64,000 nt of DNA from Gardnerella vaginalis 1500E (GTDB lineage Bacteria > Actinomycetota > Actinomycetes > Actinomycetales > Bifidobacteriaceae): positions 83,684 to 147,683 of the forward strand of contig NZ_ADES01000011.1 in NCBI RefSeq assembly GCF_000263595.1, written 5' to 3'. Shown piece after piece: positions 28,706 through 38,813 of this stretch. Position numbers and translations under genes: made by a program. Each line of letters opens with the position of its first letter. Positions within the stretch are counted from its first letter, which is position 1. Under the pieces are notes generated by a model. The model did no database searches and was not told the origin of the DNA. It saw only the letters and a program-made list of their open reading frames with translations.

Positions 28706-29377
28706 ATGGAAATCGTCATTACTGGTCGTCATACGCAGATTAATCAAAGGTTCCGTGACGTTGTAGAAAGTAAGATGAATCGCGTAACCGCTATTGCTCC
28801 TGATGCGCAGCGCGTTCAAATTGTGTTGACTCATGAAGGTAATCCAAGGCAGGCAGATACTGCAAAGCGAGTTGAAATTACTGTTGTTGCAGGTAGCACC
28901 GTGATTCGCGCAGAAGCTTCTAGCACTGATCAGTACAGTGCTCTTGACATGGCTCTAGATAAGTTGACGCTACGTTTGCGCCGCACGCGTGATCGCCGCA
29001 AGGATCATCGCCGCGGATACACGGAAATGGTTCCTGTTGATATGGGCGCTGTTGAGCCAGAAATTGACATGAAAATTGAGGAGCCTAGTGAGGATGTTGC
29101 CAATAGTGCGGATGCAGCTGTTGCTTCTGATTTAGGCCCTGGTGAGTCTGTAGAAGTTAGCGTTGGTGACACGCCTATTGTTATTCGACGCAAGCTTCAT
29201 ATTGCAGAGCCTATGAGCATTGATGAAGCTTTGTACGAGATGGAATTAATTGGTCACGATTTCTTCCTGTTTGTTAATAAAGAAACAATGCGACCATCTG
29301 TTGTGTATCGTAGGCATGGATGGAGCTATGGTGTGTTTGAGATTGATACGCCTGAAAATGTTGCTAAGAAAAAGTAA
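28706..29377 (+). CDS. hpf: Ribosome hibernation promoting factor, long form
   Basis: 223 residues. The N-terminal domain (MEIVITGRHTQINQRFRDVVESKM ... YSALDMALDKLTLRLRR) binds the decoding channel of the 30S subunit. An acidic linker leads to the C-terminal dimerisation domain (VVIRRK-like IVIRRKLHIAEPMSIDEALYEMELIGHDFFLFVN), which pairs 70S ribosomes into 100S dimers in stationary phase. GGGGAGG fixes the ATG at 28706; the open frame from 28691 begins inside the ribosome-binding site. A terminator follows. Confidence 0.95.
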   Translation: MEIVITGRHTQINQRFRDVVESKMNRVTAIAPDAQRVQIVLTHEGNPRQADTAKRVEITVVAGSTVIRAEASSTDQYSALDMALDKLTLRLRRTRDRRKDHRRGYTEMVPVDMGAVEPEIDMKIEEPSEDVANSADAAVASDLGPGESVEVSVGDTPIVIRRKLHIAEPMSIDEALYEMELIGHDFFLFVNKETMRPSVVYRRHGWSYGVFEIDTPENVAKKK

Positions 29378-29442
29378 TAATAAAATAATTACGAAAATTA
29401 ATAAAAGTATTTAGGAGTTTGTAAAAATTAAGTTAGATTAAC

Positions 29443-29482
29443 AAAATGCCCGTCGGCTAGATGGCTAGGCGGGCATTTTATT
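29443..29482 (+). terminator. Terminator of hpf
   Basis: AAAATGCCCG (29443-29452) pairs with CGGGCATTTT (29470-29479). Confidence 0.85.
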
Positions 29483-29594
29483 TGTTACACCGACTCGCGT
29501 GCTTATAAAAATCGCTGCCGTCGCGTAATATAGGCACAGTTTACGTCTATGTTGGCTAGGCCGTCTTCATAGACATGACCTAAGGGAGCAAAAC

Positions 29595-32381
29595 GTGGTA
29601 GATATCGTCGATAAAGCCTTGCGTATGGGTGAAGGCCGTCAGTTAAAGCGCCTTGAGAACGTTGCCAAGGCTGTGAATGCGTTGGAAGATGAAATTTCTG
29701 CGCTTTCCGATGAAGAATTGAAGGGTCAAACCGCTAAATTTAAGCAGCGCTTAGATAATGGTGCAAAACTGGATGATTTGATGCCTGAAGCCTTCGCTAC
29801 TGTTAGAGAGGTTTCAAAGCGTACGCTTGGCCAGCGTCACTTCGATGTTCAGCTTATGGGCGGTGCGGCATTGCATTGGGGCAATATCGCAGAAATGAAA
29901 ACTGGTGAAGGTAAAACACTTGTTGCAACTTTGCCAAGCTATTTGAATGCTTTGGAAGGCAAGGGCGTTCACGTTGTTACAGTTAACGACTACCTTGCAA
30001 GCTACCAGAGTGAGCTTATGGGTCGTATTTACCGATTCCTCGGCATGAGTGTTGGCTGCATTATTACCGATCAGCAGCCACCTGAGCGTCGTAAGCAATA
30101 CAACGCTGATATTACTTACGGCACTAACAACGAGTTTGGTTTCGATTACTTGCGCGATAACATGGCGTGGGAAAAGAGCGAGCTTGTGCAGCGCGGTCAC
30201 CACTATGCTATTGTCGATGAGGTTGATTCTATTCTTATTGATGAAGCTCGTACACCATTGATCATTTCCGGTCCTGCTGAAGGCGACGTAACTCACTGGT
30301 ATCGCGAGTTTGCAAAGCTTGTTTTGAAGCTTAATCGCGATGCTGATTACGAGATTGACGAAAAGAAGAAAACTGCAGGTATTCTCGATTCTGGTATTGC
30401 TAAGATTGAGGATTACTTGGGTATTGATAACCTTTACGAGCCAGCTAATACTGCTCTTATTGGTTATTTGAACAATGCTCTTAAAGCTAAGGAACTCTTC
30501 CTTCTTGACCGCGATTATGTGGTTACTAATGGTGAGGTTTTGATTGTCGACGAGCATACTGGTCGTGTTCTTCCAGGACGTCGTTACAGCGAAGGCTTGC
30601 ATCAGGCTATTGAAGCTAAGGAAAACGTGGAAGTTAAGGCAGAAAATCAGACTTTTGCTACGATTACTTTGCAAAACTACTTCCGCATGTACGACAAGCT
30701 TGCTGGTATGACTGGTACTGCAGAAACTGAAGCTGCAGAATTTATGGGAACATATAAGCTTGGTGTTCTTCCAATTCCTTCTAATCGTCCAGTTATTCGT
30801 ATGGATAAGGATGATTTAATCTTCCGCACTAAGAAAGAAAAGCTTACTGCTATTGTGCGCGATGTTGCAGAACGTCATGCAAAGGGTCAGCCAGTATTGC
30901 TTGGTACTGCTTCTGTTGAATCTTCAGAAATTCTTTCTTCGCTTCTTGATGTTGCTCGCATTCCTCACCAGGTTTTGAATGCTAAGCAGAATGCTAAGGA
31001 AGCTGCTGTTGTTGCTGTTGCAGGCCGTAAGGGTGCTGTAACTGTTGCTACTAACATGGCAGGCCGTGGTACTGATATTATGCTCGGCGGCAATGTTGAG
31101 TTCCTTGCAGACGCTAAGTTGAAGGCTGAAGGATATTCTCCAGACGATACTCCTGAAGAGTATGAGAAGCGTTGGCCAGGCGTTTTAGCCGAAGTTAAAG
31201 AGCAGGTTAAGGACGAGCACGAAGAAGTTAAGAAGCTTGGTGGCTTGTATGTGCTTGGTACTGAGCGTCACGAATCTCGCCGTATTGATAATCAGCTTCG
31301 AGGCCGTTCTGGTCGTCAGGGTGATCCTGGTGAGTCCCGCTTCTACTTAAGCTTGGAAGATGATTTGATGCGCCTATTCAACACTCAGCTTGTTGCTCGT
31401 GTTATGGCTAAGGGATTGCCAGAGGGCGAACCAATCGAATCTAAGTATGTTTCTAACGGTGTGCGCACGGCGCAGAAGACTGTTGAAGCTCGTAACTTTG
31501 AAATGCGTAAGAACGTTTTGAAGTATGACGATGTTATGAATAAGCAGCGTACTGTTATCTATGCAGAACGTCAGATGGTTCTTAAGGGTGAAGATATTCA
31601 TGAGGACATCTTGAAGTTCATCAGTGACACTGTGGAAAGCTATGTTCGTGGCGCAATGAACGGTTCTGATAAGCCAAAGAACTGGGATTTGGACGGCTTG
31701 CAAAACGCTTTGTTAGCAGTTATGCCTGTTATTCTCGATTGGGATCAGGTTCGTGAAACAATTTCTAAGCTTAAAGGTGAAAAAGCTGTTATTGCTTTGC
31801 GAGATTTGATTGTTGATAACGTAAACAATTTCTACGATATCTTTGAAAAGCGCATTGGATCTGACGCAATTCGTCAGATTGAGCGTCGTGTTGTGCTGGC
31901 TGTGCTTGATCGCAAGTGGCGTGAACATCTTTATGAGATGGACTACTTGAAGGATGGTATTGGTCTTCGCGGCATGGGCCAGCGCGATCCTCTTGTTGAG
32001 TATCAGCGTGAAGGCTATCAGATGTACAACTCCATGATTGAAGCAATCAAGGAAGAAAGTGTGCAGCTTCTGTTCCACATTAATCTTGAGCAGGTTGCTT
32101 CTACAGAAGATACTTCTTCTGATTCTTCTATCGATGAGGATGTTGCTCAGGCAGAAGCAGAAGTTGATTCTCAAGATCAGCCATCTGGAATTGTTGGACC
32201 TGCACCTTTGAGCCATGCTGAAGGCGATGTTCCGTTAAGCATGCGACCAAAGAACGAAGAGTGGAAGACCCCTTGGTCTGATGGTCGTACGTTCCCAGGA
32301 ACTAACAAGAATGATGAATGCCCATGCGGTTCTGGACGTAAGTACAAGCTTTGCCATGGACAGAATGAAGCTGAAAACTAA
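29595..32381 (+). CDS. secA: Protein translocase ATPase SecA
   Basis: 928 residues. The motor drives preproteins through SecYEG. Visible: [23 protein letters not shown] (Walker A), the [13 protein letters not shown]alker B region, the preprotein cross-linking domain, [15 protein letters not shown] (NBD2), the [11 protein letters not shown] motif VI, the helical scaffold, and a C-terminal zinc motif [14 protein letters not shown] that binds SecB or ribosomes. The GTG start is preceded by AAGGGAG. Followed by a strong terminator. Confidence 0.97.
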   Translation: MVDIVDKALRMGEGRQLKRLENVAKAVNALEDEISALSDEELKGQTAKFKQRLDNGAKLDDLMPEAFATVREVSKRTLGQRHFDVQLMGGAALHWGNIAEMKTGEGKTLVATLPSYLNALEGKGVHVVTVNDYLASYQSELMGRIYRFLGMSVGCIITDQQPPERRKQYNADITYGTNNEFGFDYLRDNMAWEKSELVQRGHHYAIVDEVDSILIDEARTPLIISGPAEGDVTHWYREFAKLVLKLNRDADYEIDEKKKTAGILDSGIAKIEDYLGIDNLYEPANTALIGYLNNALKAKELFLLDRDYVVTNGEVLIVDEHTGRVLPGRRYSEGLHQAIEAKENVEVKAENQTFATITLQNYFRMYDKLAGMTGTAETEAAEFMGTYKLGVLPIPSNRPVIRMDKDDLIFRTKKEKLTAIVRDVAERHAKGQPVLLGTASVESSEILSSLLDVARIPHQVLNAKQNAKEAAVVAVAGRKGAVTVATNMAGRGTDIMLGGNVEFLADAKLKAEGYSPDDTPEEYEKRWPGVLAEVKEQVKDEHEEVKKLGGLYVLGTERHESRRIDNQLRGRSGRQGDPGESRFYLSLEDDLMRLFNTQLVARVMAKGLPEGEPIESKYVSNGVRTAQKTVEARNFEMRKNVLKYDDVMNKQRTVIYAERQMVLKGEDIHEDILKFISDTVESYVRGAMNGSDKPKNWDLDGLQNALLAVMPVILDWDQVRETISKLKGEKAVIALRDLIVDNVNNFYDIFEKRIGSDAIRQIERRVVLAVLDRKWREHLYEMDYLKDGIGLRGMGQRDPLVEYQREGYQMYNSMIEAIKEESVQLLFHINLEQVASTEDTSSDSSIDEDVAQAEAEVDSQDQPSGIVGPAPLSHAEGDVPLSMRPKNEEWKTPWSDGRTFPGTNKNDECPCGSGRKYKLCHGQNEAEN

Positions 32382-32455
32382 GCAAAACTTAAACTAGAAC
32401 TTTAAGTGAAAATTTAAGCTTAGAAAAATAAAATAAAAATAAATAAGCTAAAAGT

Positions 32456-32500
32456 AAAGTAGAAGGCTACATACGTTTTGTATTGGCCTTCTACTTTTTT
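32456..32500 (+). terminator. Terminator of secA
   Basis: A perfect 12-bp stem (AAAGTAGAAGGC, 32456-32467, with GCCTTCTACTTT, 32486-32497) with T7. Confidence 0.9.
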
Positions 32501-32565
32501 TATTCACAATACTTTTATGCAATCTATAAAGCGTTTATTTTGCAGACATGTTTTTTATGCTTTTG

Positions 32566-33117
32566 TTAGACTCTAGCTCCATGCCCATAATCTCTATAAT
32601 CTTCTTTATAAGGATCTGGTTTTTTACGGCTTAAAAAGATCCCTAATCCGCCTAAAAGTATGAATATTGCGCTTATAATTCCAACAATAGTTGCGAGCGA
32701 TGGAATAAAAGCACTCAAAATAATACCAGCAATACCAACAGCAAAAACAGTCCATAAAACAAATGTAACTGGAGAAATATCTTCCAACTTTGGATTAGGA
32801 GGCACAAAATCATCGCCATACTCGTCCATAGTCGTATCTACGTCAAGCCAACTTGAGCGAGTATTGTCGCGTGGTCCGCTACTATTTTTTGCAATCAAAT
32901 AAAAATTATGTGCATTCTCTTTCTTCTTAGCATGCTTTTCAAAACTTTTTGCATCGCGAGAATTAGAAATATCCTTTAAATCATCCGAATGATCCGCAAT
33001 AAAATTCAGCCAATCATCTTCGAAATTTTTACTATTCTTTGCATCGTCATTATTTGATGATTGTGACATTCCTTTTCCGTAACGGTGAGGGTCGTTGGTA
33101 TCCTTAGAAGAAGTCAT
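32566..33117 (-). CDS. Small two-pass membrane protein, unknown function
   Basis: 183 residues. A hydrophilic N-terminal ~110 residues with the segment SSWLDVDTTMDEYGDDFVPPNPKL, then two membrane segments (VTFVLWTVFAVGIAGIILSAF and IVGIISAIFILLGGLGIFL) and a basic/acidic tail KKPDPYKEDYRDYGHGARV. The middle segment and topology resemble a conserved actinobacterial membrane protein that I cannot name. Divergent from the plsC-like gene, sharing a 79-base promoter region. Confidence 0.75.
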   Translation of the reverse strand: MTSSKDTNDPHRYGKGMSQSSNNDDAKNSKNFEDDWLNFIADHSDDLKDISNSRDAKSFEKHAKKKENAHNFYLIAKNSSGPRDNTRSSWLDVDTTMDEYGDDFVPPNPKLEDISPVTFVLWTVFAVGIAGIILSAFIPSLATIVGIISAIFILLGGLGIFLSRKKPDPYKEDYRDYGHGARV

Positions 33118-33196
33118 GAATTATACTCTAGCAAGTGTGCCTGATTCTTGGTGCGCAAATTAGCGGGTGTCTGCTTGCTTGCAGAAAGGATAAGCT

Positions 33197-33907
33197 ATGT
33201 TGTACTGGTTCTTCGTGAAGGGTCTTGGGGGTATTGCCCGCATGAGGATTCATCCATCAGCAAAAGGCGTTCATAATGTTCCTAAAAAAGGTGGAGCAAT
33301 TATTGCAGCAAATCATCTTGCTGTTATTGACGATGCTCTACTTCCTTTAACTTGCCCGCGTATGATTCACTTTATGGGTAAAGCCGAATATTTTGAAGGT
33401 AAAGGATTAAAGGGACGTTTTAAGAAGTGGTGGTTTACTTCCGTTGGTGTGTTCCCAGTTGATCGTTCTGGTGGTTCAAAATCTCTCGGTGCTCTAAATC
33501 ATGCTCGTGAAATTATAGAAAAAGGTCAGCTTTTCGGCATTCATATTGAGGGCACAAGAAGCCCAGACGGAAAACTGTATCGAGGTCATACTGGTGCTGC
33601 TCGTCTTGCTCTTGAAACTGGATGTCCAATCATTCCTGTGGCAATTATTGGCACAAGAGATTTGCAGGTTCAAGGTCAGATAATTCCTGCCAAAGGCAAA
33701 ACGCAGGCAATCTATGGTGAGCCTATTCAAGTAGAGCGTGTAAAAGACGAAAGTGATATTACTCACGAGCGTCTTCGTGAAATTACTGATCAAATAACGA
33801 AAGCAATTCAACAGATGAGCGGTCAAGAGTACGTTGACGAATATGCTCAAACTGTAAAAGAACGAATGCGTCAAGCTGCAAAAGATAATCAGGCTAATAA
33901 GCAATAA
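33197..33907 (+). CDS. PlsC-type 1-acylglycerol-3-phosphate acyltransferase
   Basis: 236 residues. Acyltransferase motif I NHLAVIDD (HX4D), motif III HIEGTRSPDGKLYRGHTGAARLALETG and the proline-containing motif IV VPVAIIGT-like (IIPVAIIGT). It adds the second acyl chain in phosphatidic acid synthesis on the inner membrane face. GAAAGGA precedes the ATG. Exact acceptor is unproven; several PlsC paralogs are usual in this family of bacteria. Confidence 0.9.
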   Translation: MLYWFFVKGLGGIARMRIHPSAKGVHNVPKKGGAIIAANHLAVIDDALLPLTCPRMIHFMGKAEYFEGKGLKGRFKKWWFTSVGVFPVDRSGGSKSLGALNHAREIIEKGQLFGIHIEGTRSPDGKLYRGHTGAARLALETGCPIIPVAIIGTRDLQVQGQIIPAKGKTQAIYGEPIQVERVKDESDITHERLREITDQITKAIQQMSGQEYVDEYAQTVKERMRQAAKDNQANKQ

Positions 33908-33992
33908 CGTGCACTAATACAAGTTAGTAACAGTTGGAAAGCTGTAAGCAAAGAACCAGTGAAGATGGCAGATACAGTAAGTTAACTGTATC

Positions 33993-36206
33993 TTAGATTA
34001 CTGTAAGAGTAATAACAGAAGGATTGCCGTGTGAATCCTTCAAAGGAACTTCGCTACCAGCTCCAGGAGATTGGAACCTAACTACATGCATATAATCTCC
34101 AAGAGGAGCCGATATTTTAACCTGTAGACCAAGGCTTTCAATAATCCTACGAGCTTCTGCAGTGTTTTTGCCGCAAACATTTGGTAAGGTAACAGATTTA
34201 GGTCCTTTTGAAACAACAACTTTTACGCTGTCTCCCCAGTGCATTTGAGTGCCAGCGTCAACCGAAGCGCTAATAATCCTACCTTTTGCAACAGTATCGC
34301 TATTTTCCTCTTCGTACTTTACGTCTAATTTAGCGCCGCTAAGAGCAACGTCAGCATCATCCTTAGTGTGATTAACAATATCCGGCATTTGAACAGGCAT
34401 AGGTCCTTTAGAAAGAAGCAAACTAACTTCCTCATTGTGATTCATGCGCGTGCCCGGTTTAGGAGTAATATCAACAACGCTTCCTTCTGGGATTTCAAGA
34501 GAGTAAACGTCGAGTGAAGTTCGATGAATAATATGAGTAAATCCAGCTTTACGAAGTGCTTGCAATGGTTTCTTACCATTACGAGTTTTTGGATTAGTAA
34601 TATCAGACGGAATTGTAGCTTTTTTAATACCTCGCGAAAGTATAATACGAAGCTTACTATTCGAGTGCTTACTAATGTGACTTCCAACAACATCAGGCAC
34701 AGTGGCAAGAACTTTCCCTGAATCAACATCATCACTGTAGTCTCTGGAAACAGTGTAAGGAATTCCAGCAACCTTCAAAGTATGCTCATATTCTTGCCAA
34801 CTAATATCTTTAACTTTGCAAGCTGCTTGATTTGCGCATCGAAGATCATCCGGTTTAGGAAGCGTCCAGTAGCTGCCAGGGCCTAGGAAGTACCAGAAGC
34901 TTCCAATAGCACCAAGAACTAGCACTGCAATTACACTTCCTCCTGCAATAGCAATTACTCGCTTTTTAGAAGAGGAATCTTTTTTAGAGTCTGAATTAAA
35001 ACTTGCAGGATGCAATGTTGGAATTAGTGGATTTATAGAAGTCTTATTGCGATTAAGTTCGTGTGAATCAATTGCAATAGTTGGCATATTGCTGTCGTCA
35101 AATTCTTCAAGCGGATTGCTTGGAGAATCAGAGTTAGTATTTTCTTCAGATTTTACAGCGGCAGTGCTTATTGCTTGAGTAGCATCTAAATCGCTTGTAG
35201 AATCATCTGAATCTTGAGAATACTTATAATCTTTAGTTTTATTATCGCTATCAGACTTATCAATATCTGTAAGGCGCAGATTATCTAGAGGAGATAATGA
35301 GTCGGAATCTTGCTCTTCCTTAACAGCATCAATTTTATATTGCCAGTCTTCAGCACTTAATTGTTTTGAAAGATTTCGCAATTGCGTTAATGCTTCGATA
35401 GCATTATCTGGTCGATCGTTCATATCGCGCGCAGTAAGCTTAGATATAAATTGCGCAACTTTTTCGTTAATATCTGGGCACGCTGTGCTTATTGAAGGAG
35501 TGTTTTCGTGAACATGCTTAAACACTAGTGTTACAGGATTGTCTGCAGTAAAAGGAACTCGTCCCGCAAGCATTTCCCATGCCATCATTCCAGCAGAATA
35601 TAAATCACCTTGAGGCGTTGCAAGATTGTTCTCAATAAGTTCTGGAGCAAGATAAGCAGCCGTTCCAAGCAATAATCCGGTAGAAGAAAGAGTTGCTTGG
35701 GATATTGCGCGAGCCAAGCCAAAATCAGTAATCTGCACGTGACCGCGATCATTAATCAGAATATTTTCAGGCTTAATATCTCTATGCACGACTCCAGCTT
35801 GGTGTGCGGAAGCAAGACCGTCTAAAGTTTCAGCCAACAAGCGTAAGGTGTCACGAACACTAAAAGTGCCTTGCATGTTCATTTCGTAGCGCAAATTAAC
35901 GCCGTGCACATACTCCATAACAAGATAATCAAGACCGTCGTATTCGCCAGTGTCATAAACTTGAACAATATGCGGGTTTGCTATAGCTGCTGCAGAAGTT
36001 GCTTCTCTGCGGAATCTAGCAATAAACTGCTGACGATGCACTCCTTGAGCAAGCTGAGTGTGCATTATTTTAATTGCGACAGGCCTATCGAGACGCTCAT
36101 CCTGCGCCTGGTACACCGTAGCCATACCACCTTGAGCAATTTTACGCACAATACGATAGCGATTTTCAATGCACATTCCAGGCTGAACCTGAGTAGCTTC
36201 ATCCAT
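33993..36206 (-). CDS. Ser/Thr protein kinase with PASTA repeats (PknL/PknB type)
   Basis: About 737 residues. Kinase domain ~15-280: glycine loop AQGGMATVY, Lys46 in VAIK, catalytic HRDIKPEN (~141), DFGLARA and GTAAYLAPE. A Ser/Asp-rich juxtamembrane region follows, one membrane segment (VIAIAGGSVIAVLVLGAIGSF), then about four extracellular PASTA repeats (for example PMPVQMPDIVNHTKDDADVALSGAKLDV). PASTA repeats sense muropeptides, and such kinases tune division and wall synthesis. ATG 36206 is eight bases after AAGGA; GTG 36212 is too close. Next to the polyprenyl synthetase gene, as pknL and idsA2 are neighbours in Mycobacterium. Confidence 0.93.
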   Translation of the reverse strand: MDEATQVQPGMCIENRYRIVRKIAQGGMATVYQAQDERLDRPVAIKIMHTQLAQGVHRQQFIARFRREATSAAAIANPHIVQVYDTGEYDGLDYLVMEYVHGVNLRYEMNMQGTFSVRDTLRLLAETLDGLASAHQAGVVHRDIKPENILINDRGHVQITDFGLARAISQATLSSTGLLLGTAAYLAPELIENNLATPQGDLYSAGMMAWEMLAGRVPFTADNPVTLVFKHVHENTPSISTACPDINEKVAQFISKLTARDMNDRPDNAIEALTQLRNLSKQLSAEDWQYKIDAVKEEQDSDSLSPLDNLRLTDIDKSDSDNKTKDYKYSQDSDDSTSDLDATQAISTAAVKSEENTNSDSPSNPLEEFDDSNMPTIAIDSHELNRNKTSINPLIPTLHPASFNSDSKKDSSSKKRVIAIAGGSVIAVLVLGAIGSFWYFLGPGSYWTLPKPDDLRCANQAACKVKDISWQEYEHTLKVAGIPYTVSRDYSDDVDSGKVLATVPDVVGSHISKHSNSKLRIILSRGIKKATIPSDITNPKTRNGKKPLQALRKAGFTHIIHRTSLDVYSLEIPEGSVVDITPKPGTRMNHNEEVSLLLSKGPMPVQMPDIVNHTKDDADVALSGAKLDVKYEEENSDTVAKGRIISASVDAGTQMHWGDSVKVVVSKGPKSVTLPNVCGKNTAEARRIIESLGLQVKISAPLGDYMHVVRFQSPGAGSEVPLKDSHGNPSVITLTVI

Positions 36207-36313
36207 TGTCACAATCCTTATACGCGTAAACCTTGCTTACTATTTACAAGCCTACGTATGATTTTACAAGTAACGTAGTAAGTATGGTTGCTTTCGATAG
36301 TTACACTCAAATA

Positions 36314-37420
36314 CTATTGTACATTACGCCATGCTTCAGGTATAAAGCGTTCGCTTATATTGTGAAGTATTGCTTTACCGCTGCCACTTAGAGGACTTTC
36401 ATCAATTGAATTATTTGACTTCTGCCAAAGATTCATAATACGTTGTTTTGAACGTTCAATAGCTCCCGAAGTATGGTAGATTTGTATTATTTTTTCAACG
36501 TCGCTTTCACCGCGTTCTTCGCTTGTATAAGCTTTAGTTAGTATTTCTTTTTCTTGATTACTGCCGTATTGCAACGCGTCTGCAAGCAGTACAGCACGTT
36601 TTCCTTCGCGAATATCTCCACCAATAGGTTTCCCTGTAAGCTTGCTATCTGAAACAATGTCAAGCAAATCGTCAGCAAGCTGGAAAGCGATGCCAAGAGG
36701 GTCTCCAATAGAATTAGCAAGATTATAAGCATCGTCTGGATTCATTGATGCAGCAAGAAAACCAAGTGTTAAAGGAGCAATAGTCGTATAACTTGCTGTT
36801 TTCCACCTAAACACATTAAGAGAAGATTGTGCAAGCTCAGATGGATTATCAAGTTGCATCATTTCAATAGACAAATCCAAAACTTGACCAATACCCACAT
36901 TTCGTTGCATTGAAGCAAAAGCTTGAAGTAATTCTTCACTATAAGTAAAATATTTCGCCGAATTTCTAGTAATATCAAAGCTTTCTGTAGCAAGCAAATC
37001 ACCAAGCATAAGGCCAAGCCCTGATCCTATGTGCTTGTTGTTACACACAGAACTTAATGCACAATATGCACTCGGTTTTCCACGTCTTAAAGCTGACTTG
37101 TCAATAATGTCGTCATGAATTAATGCTGCGGTTTGAAATACTTCTAAAGCACAAGCAATATCAAATAAAGCTTTATCTTGAAGCTTATTCGTGGCTTTTT
37201 CGCTAGAAGCAGCATTATAAGCACTTATAGTAAGTAGAGCTCTAAGACGCTTACCGCCTTCGCTAGAAACGATAGCTTGCTTTATTACCTGCTGTAACGT
37301 TGTTTTACAGGTTGAAGAAAGATTATTTTCGGCGCTTGTGCAAAATTGTTGCGAAATTAAATACGCAATTCGAGATTCAATAGCAGCAAGATTGCAAGTA
37401 TCGTCCGTTAAAGTGCTCAT
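36314..37420 (-). CDS. Polyprenyl (geranylgeranyl-type) diphosphate synthase
   Basis: About 368 residues, trans-isoprenyl diphosphate synthase family. It has SSEGGKRLRALL, the first Asp-rich motif IHDDIIDKSALRRGKPS, the second Asp-rich motif FQLADDLLDIVSDSKLTGKPIGGDIREGKR, both needed to bind Mg-diphosphate. It would build the C15-C20 or longer chains for carrier lipids. Start ATG 37420 is preferred to 37459, but neither has a good ribosome-binding site. Transcribed toward the kinase gene with a ~107-base gap. Confidence 0.9.
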   Translation of the reverse strand: MSTLTDDTCNLAAIESRIAYLISQQFCTSAENNLSSTCKTTLQQVIKQAIVSSEGGKRLRALLTISAYNAASSEKATNKLQDKALFDIACALEVFQTAALIHDDIIDKSALRRGKPSAYCALSSVCNNKHIGSGLGLMLGDLLATESFDITRNSAKYFTYSEELLQAFASMQRNVGIGQVLDLSIEMMQLDNPSELAQSSLNVFRWKTASYTTIAPLTLGFLAASMNPDDAYNLANSIGDPLGIAFQLADDLLDIVSDSKLTGKPIGGDIREGKRAVLLADALQYGSNQEKEILTKAYTSEERGESDVEKIIQIYHTSGAIERSKQRIMNLWQKSNNSIDESPLSGSGKAILHNISERFIPEAWRNVQ

Positions 37421-37636
37421 ATTATGAAAGTTATCCACAGGGCTGAACAAGTAAAACACAATAGTTTGTACGATTTAATGAGCTTCTAACCGTTGCAATC
37501 GTTTTTTATTGAATACTATTTCGCATATTGAGAAACTTACACATATCAAGAATTACGCTCGTAAAACTTGATTTAGTAATAAAAAATTATGAGCAAATAT
37601 ATGTGCAATACGTATTAATGAAGGGGAGTAATTATT

Positions 37637-37723
37637 ATGGCAGTAGCAGGTATTGATTTAGAAGAGAAGATTTCTCATAGTTGCATTGATGATTTTGATA
37701 CTCAAAGCATGTTGAGGCGGTAA
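37637..37723 (+). pseudogene. 5' fragment of an interrupted gene, probably the DUF4192 gene
   Basis: AAGGGGAG (37621-37628) precedes an ATG opening a frame of 28 codons (MAVAGIDLEEKISHSCIDDF...) that stops at a TAA in foreign-looking sequence. Position and strand fit it being the start of the DUF4192 gene whose 3' part resumes at 43.2 kb. The linkage is inference. Confidence 0.55.
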
Positions 37724-37891
37724 GTTTGCTAGTCAAGGAGTAAAACGACGAAGATTAGCATTTACTTCCGCCCATGCGAAGCTGTCCGTGATTGACAAGT
37801 GCTAGCACGCAGACAGAACGGAGATAGCGAACCGCTGAGTGTGTCGCTCTGCTCGTAAAAGCTTAGAAACCTTTGAACGAAAGGGATAATG

Positions 37892-37915
37892 AAAGCCTTG
37901 ATTGCAAGGCTTTTT
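37892..37915 (+). terminator. Terminator hairpin at left end of the element
   Basis: AAAGCCTTG (37892-37900) pairs with CAAGGCTTT (37905-37913) with a 4-base loop and T5. Confidence 0.8.
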
Positions 37916-38185
37916 GCTTTATGGTGGGTAAGTATCAGAGTGAGAAAATTTTTGGAATGAGTAGAAGTGATAGCTAGAAATTATCAGTTTCTATTTCCAT
38001 TTACCCTGTGGGTACGTGTTTGTTTCCATTGACAAGGAGTTTGTGGGAATAGAAATGTACCCACCTTGTTTGAATCAAGTGAAGTGTAGTTGAAGGAAAT
38101 CTGTTGAAAGCAATACTTCATTTTACCGAATAAGTAATAATTTAGGCAACTTCAAATCGATTAAAAAAAAACTATTTTAAAGGTT

Positions 38186-38216
38186 AAGAGTAGACAAAAA
38201 TTGTCCACTCTTTTTT
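38186..38216 (+). terminator. Second terminator hairpin at left end of the element
   Basis: AAGAGTAGACA (38186-38196) pairs with TGTCCACTCTT (38202-38212), one G-U pair, then T4. Confidence 0.75.
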
Positions 38217-38257
38217 GCAAACTCAATTTATCAATAAATGAAATGAGGGAATGTAAA

Positions 38258-38428
38258 ATGAAATATTTTGAGGTTGAGTTAGAAAATCCTGATGAATTTT
38301 TAAAACTACAAACAGAAGATTTTGTGAAAGCTAATCGCTTGCTACTAAGGAAGATAATCCAGAGCGTTACAGTCTATGAAGAAAACTTCGTCATATCCTT
38401 TAAATCTGGCATCGAATTGGAAGTATGA
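38258..38428 (+). pseudogene. Small ORF resembling the C-terminus of a large serine recombinase
   Basis: 56 codons from ATG 38258 with GAGGGA upstream. The end (LLRKIIQSVTVYEENFVISF, then KSGIELEV) looks like the last segment of resolvase-family integrases of Gram-positive mobile elements. All catalytic parts are absent. Probably a remnant left by an earlier recombination; the short ORF could still be translated. Confidence 0.55.
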
Positions 38429-38450
38429 GTCTCATTCCATAACTTTTATA

Positions 38451-38479
38451 TTGAACATATCATCTTGTTGTGTTATACT
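38451..38479 (+). promoter_or_regulatory. Promoter of the mef-msr(D) operon
   Basis: TTGAAC (38451-38456), a 17-base spacer and TATACT (38474-38479), 41 bases before the first leader peptide. Confidence 0.8.
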
Positions 38480-38519
38480 ATAAATTGATATAAACAAAGA
38501 TGTAGGAGGAACCGAAACT

Positions 38520-38546
38520 ATGACAGCCTCAATGCGTTTAAGATAA
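38520..38546 (+). CDS. Macrolide-sensing leader peptide MTASMRLR
   Basis: An 8-codon ORF after AGGAGG. It is the known leader of mef(E)/mel attenuation: macrolide-stalled ribosomes on it favour an antiterminator and let transcription reach mef. Sequence identical to the peptide I recall from streptococci. Confidence 0.88.
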   Translation: MTASMRLR

Positions 38547-38555
38547 GCTGGCAAT

Positions 38556-38593
38556 AAAAAAAGCAGAATCTATACCCGATGATAGGCTTTTTT
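38556..38593 (+). terminator. Attenuator hairpin downstream of the mef leader peptide
   Basis: AAAAAAAGC (38556-38564) can pair with GCTTTTTT (38586-38593), extended by CTAT/ATAG inside. It ends in a T run and lies just after the leader peptide, as expected of the attenuator. Confidence 0.65.
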
Positions 38594-38709
38594 GTTGTGC
38601 TTATTTATACGATATTGAGCATTCATTAGTTACGGTGAGGATATTGGTTATTTAACTATACCTTTATTTAACTATGTCTTTAATATGAATGTTTCCAAAT
38701 TGTATGTAT

Positions 38710-38751
38710 GCAGACCAAAAGCCACATTGTGGGGTTTGGCCTGCATTTTTT
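38710..38751 (+). terminator. Second hairpin terminator between leader and mef
   Basis: GCAGACCAAAAGCCAC (38710-38725) pairs with GTGGGGTTTGGCCTGC (38729-38744) with a few mismatches, followed by ATTTTTTATT. It lies 63 bases before mef and probably forms part of the attenuation control. Confidence 0.7.
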
Positions 38752-38813
38752 ATTGCCTAGAATGCTATTCAAAATAGAAATTCAAGCAAAATAATATGCA
38801 GGAGATAATATAA

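Larger units (their letters stand above)
37724..38257. other. 534-base stretch without an intact gene at the left end of the element
   Basis: Several short frames are broken by stops. It contains two rho-independent hairpins (37892-37915 and 38186-38216) and a repeated theme around GGGTACGTGTTTG and TGTACCCACC that could pair (~38009-38063). The sequence at 37740-37880 looks like a decayed fragment, but I could not identify it. Confidence 0.5.

Noticed and set aside
29814..30674. A 286-codon open frame antisense to secA
   Set aside because: It is a shadow of the biased secA codons. No start signals and no recognisable product.
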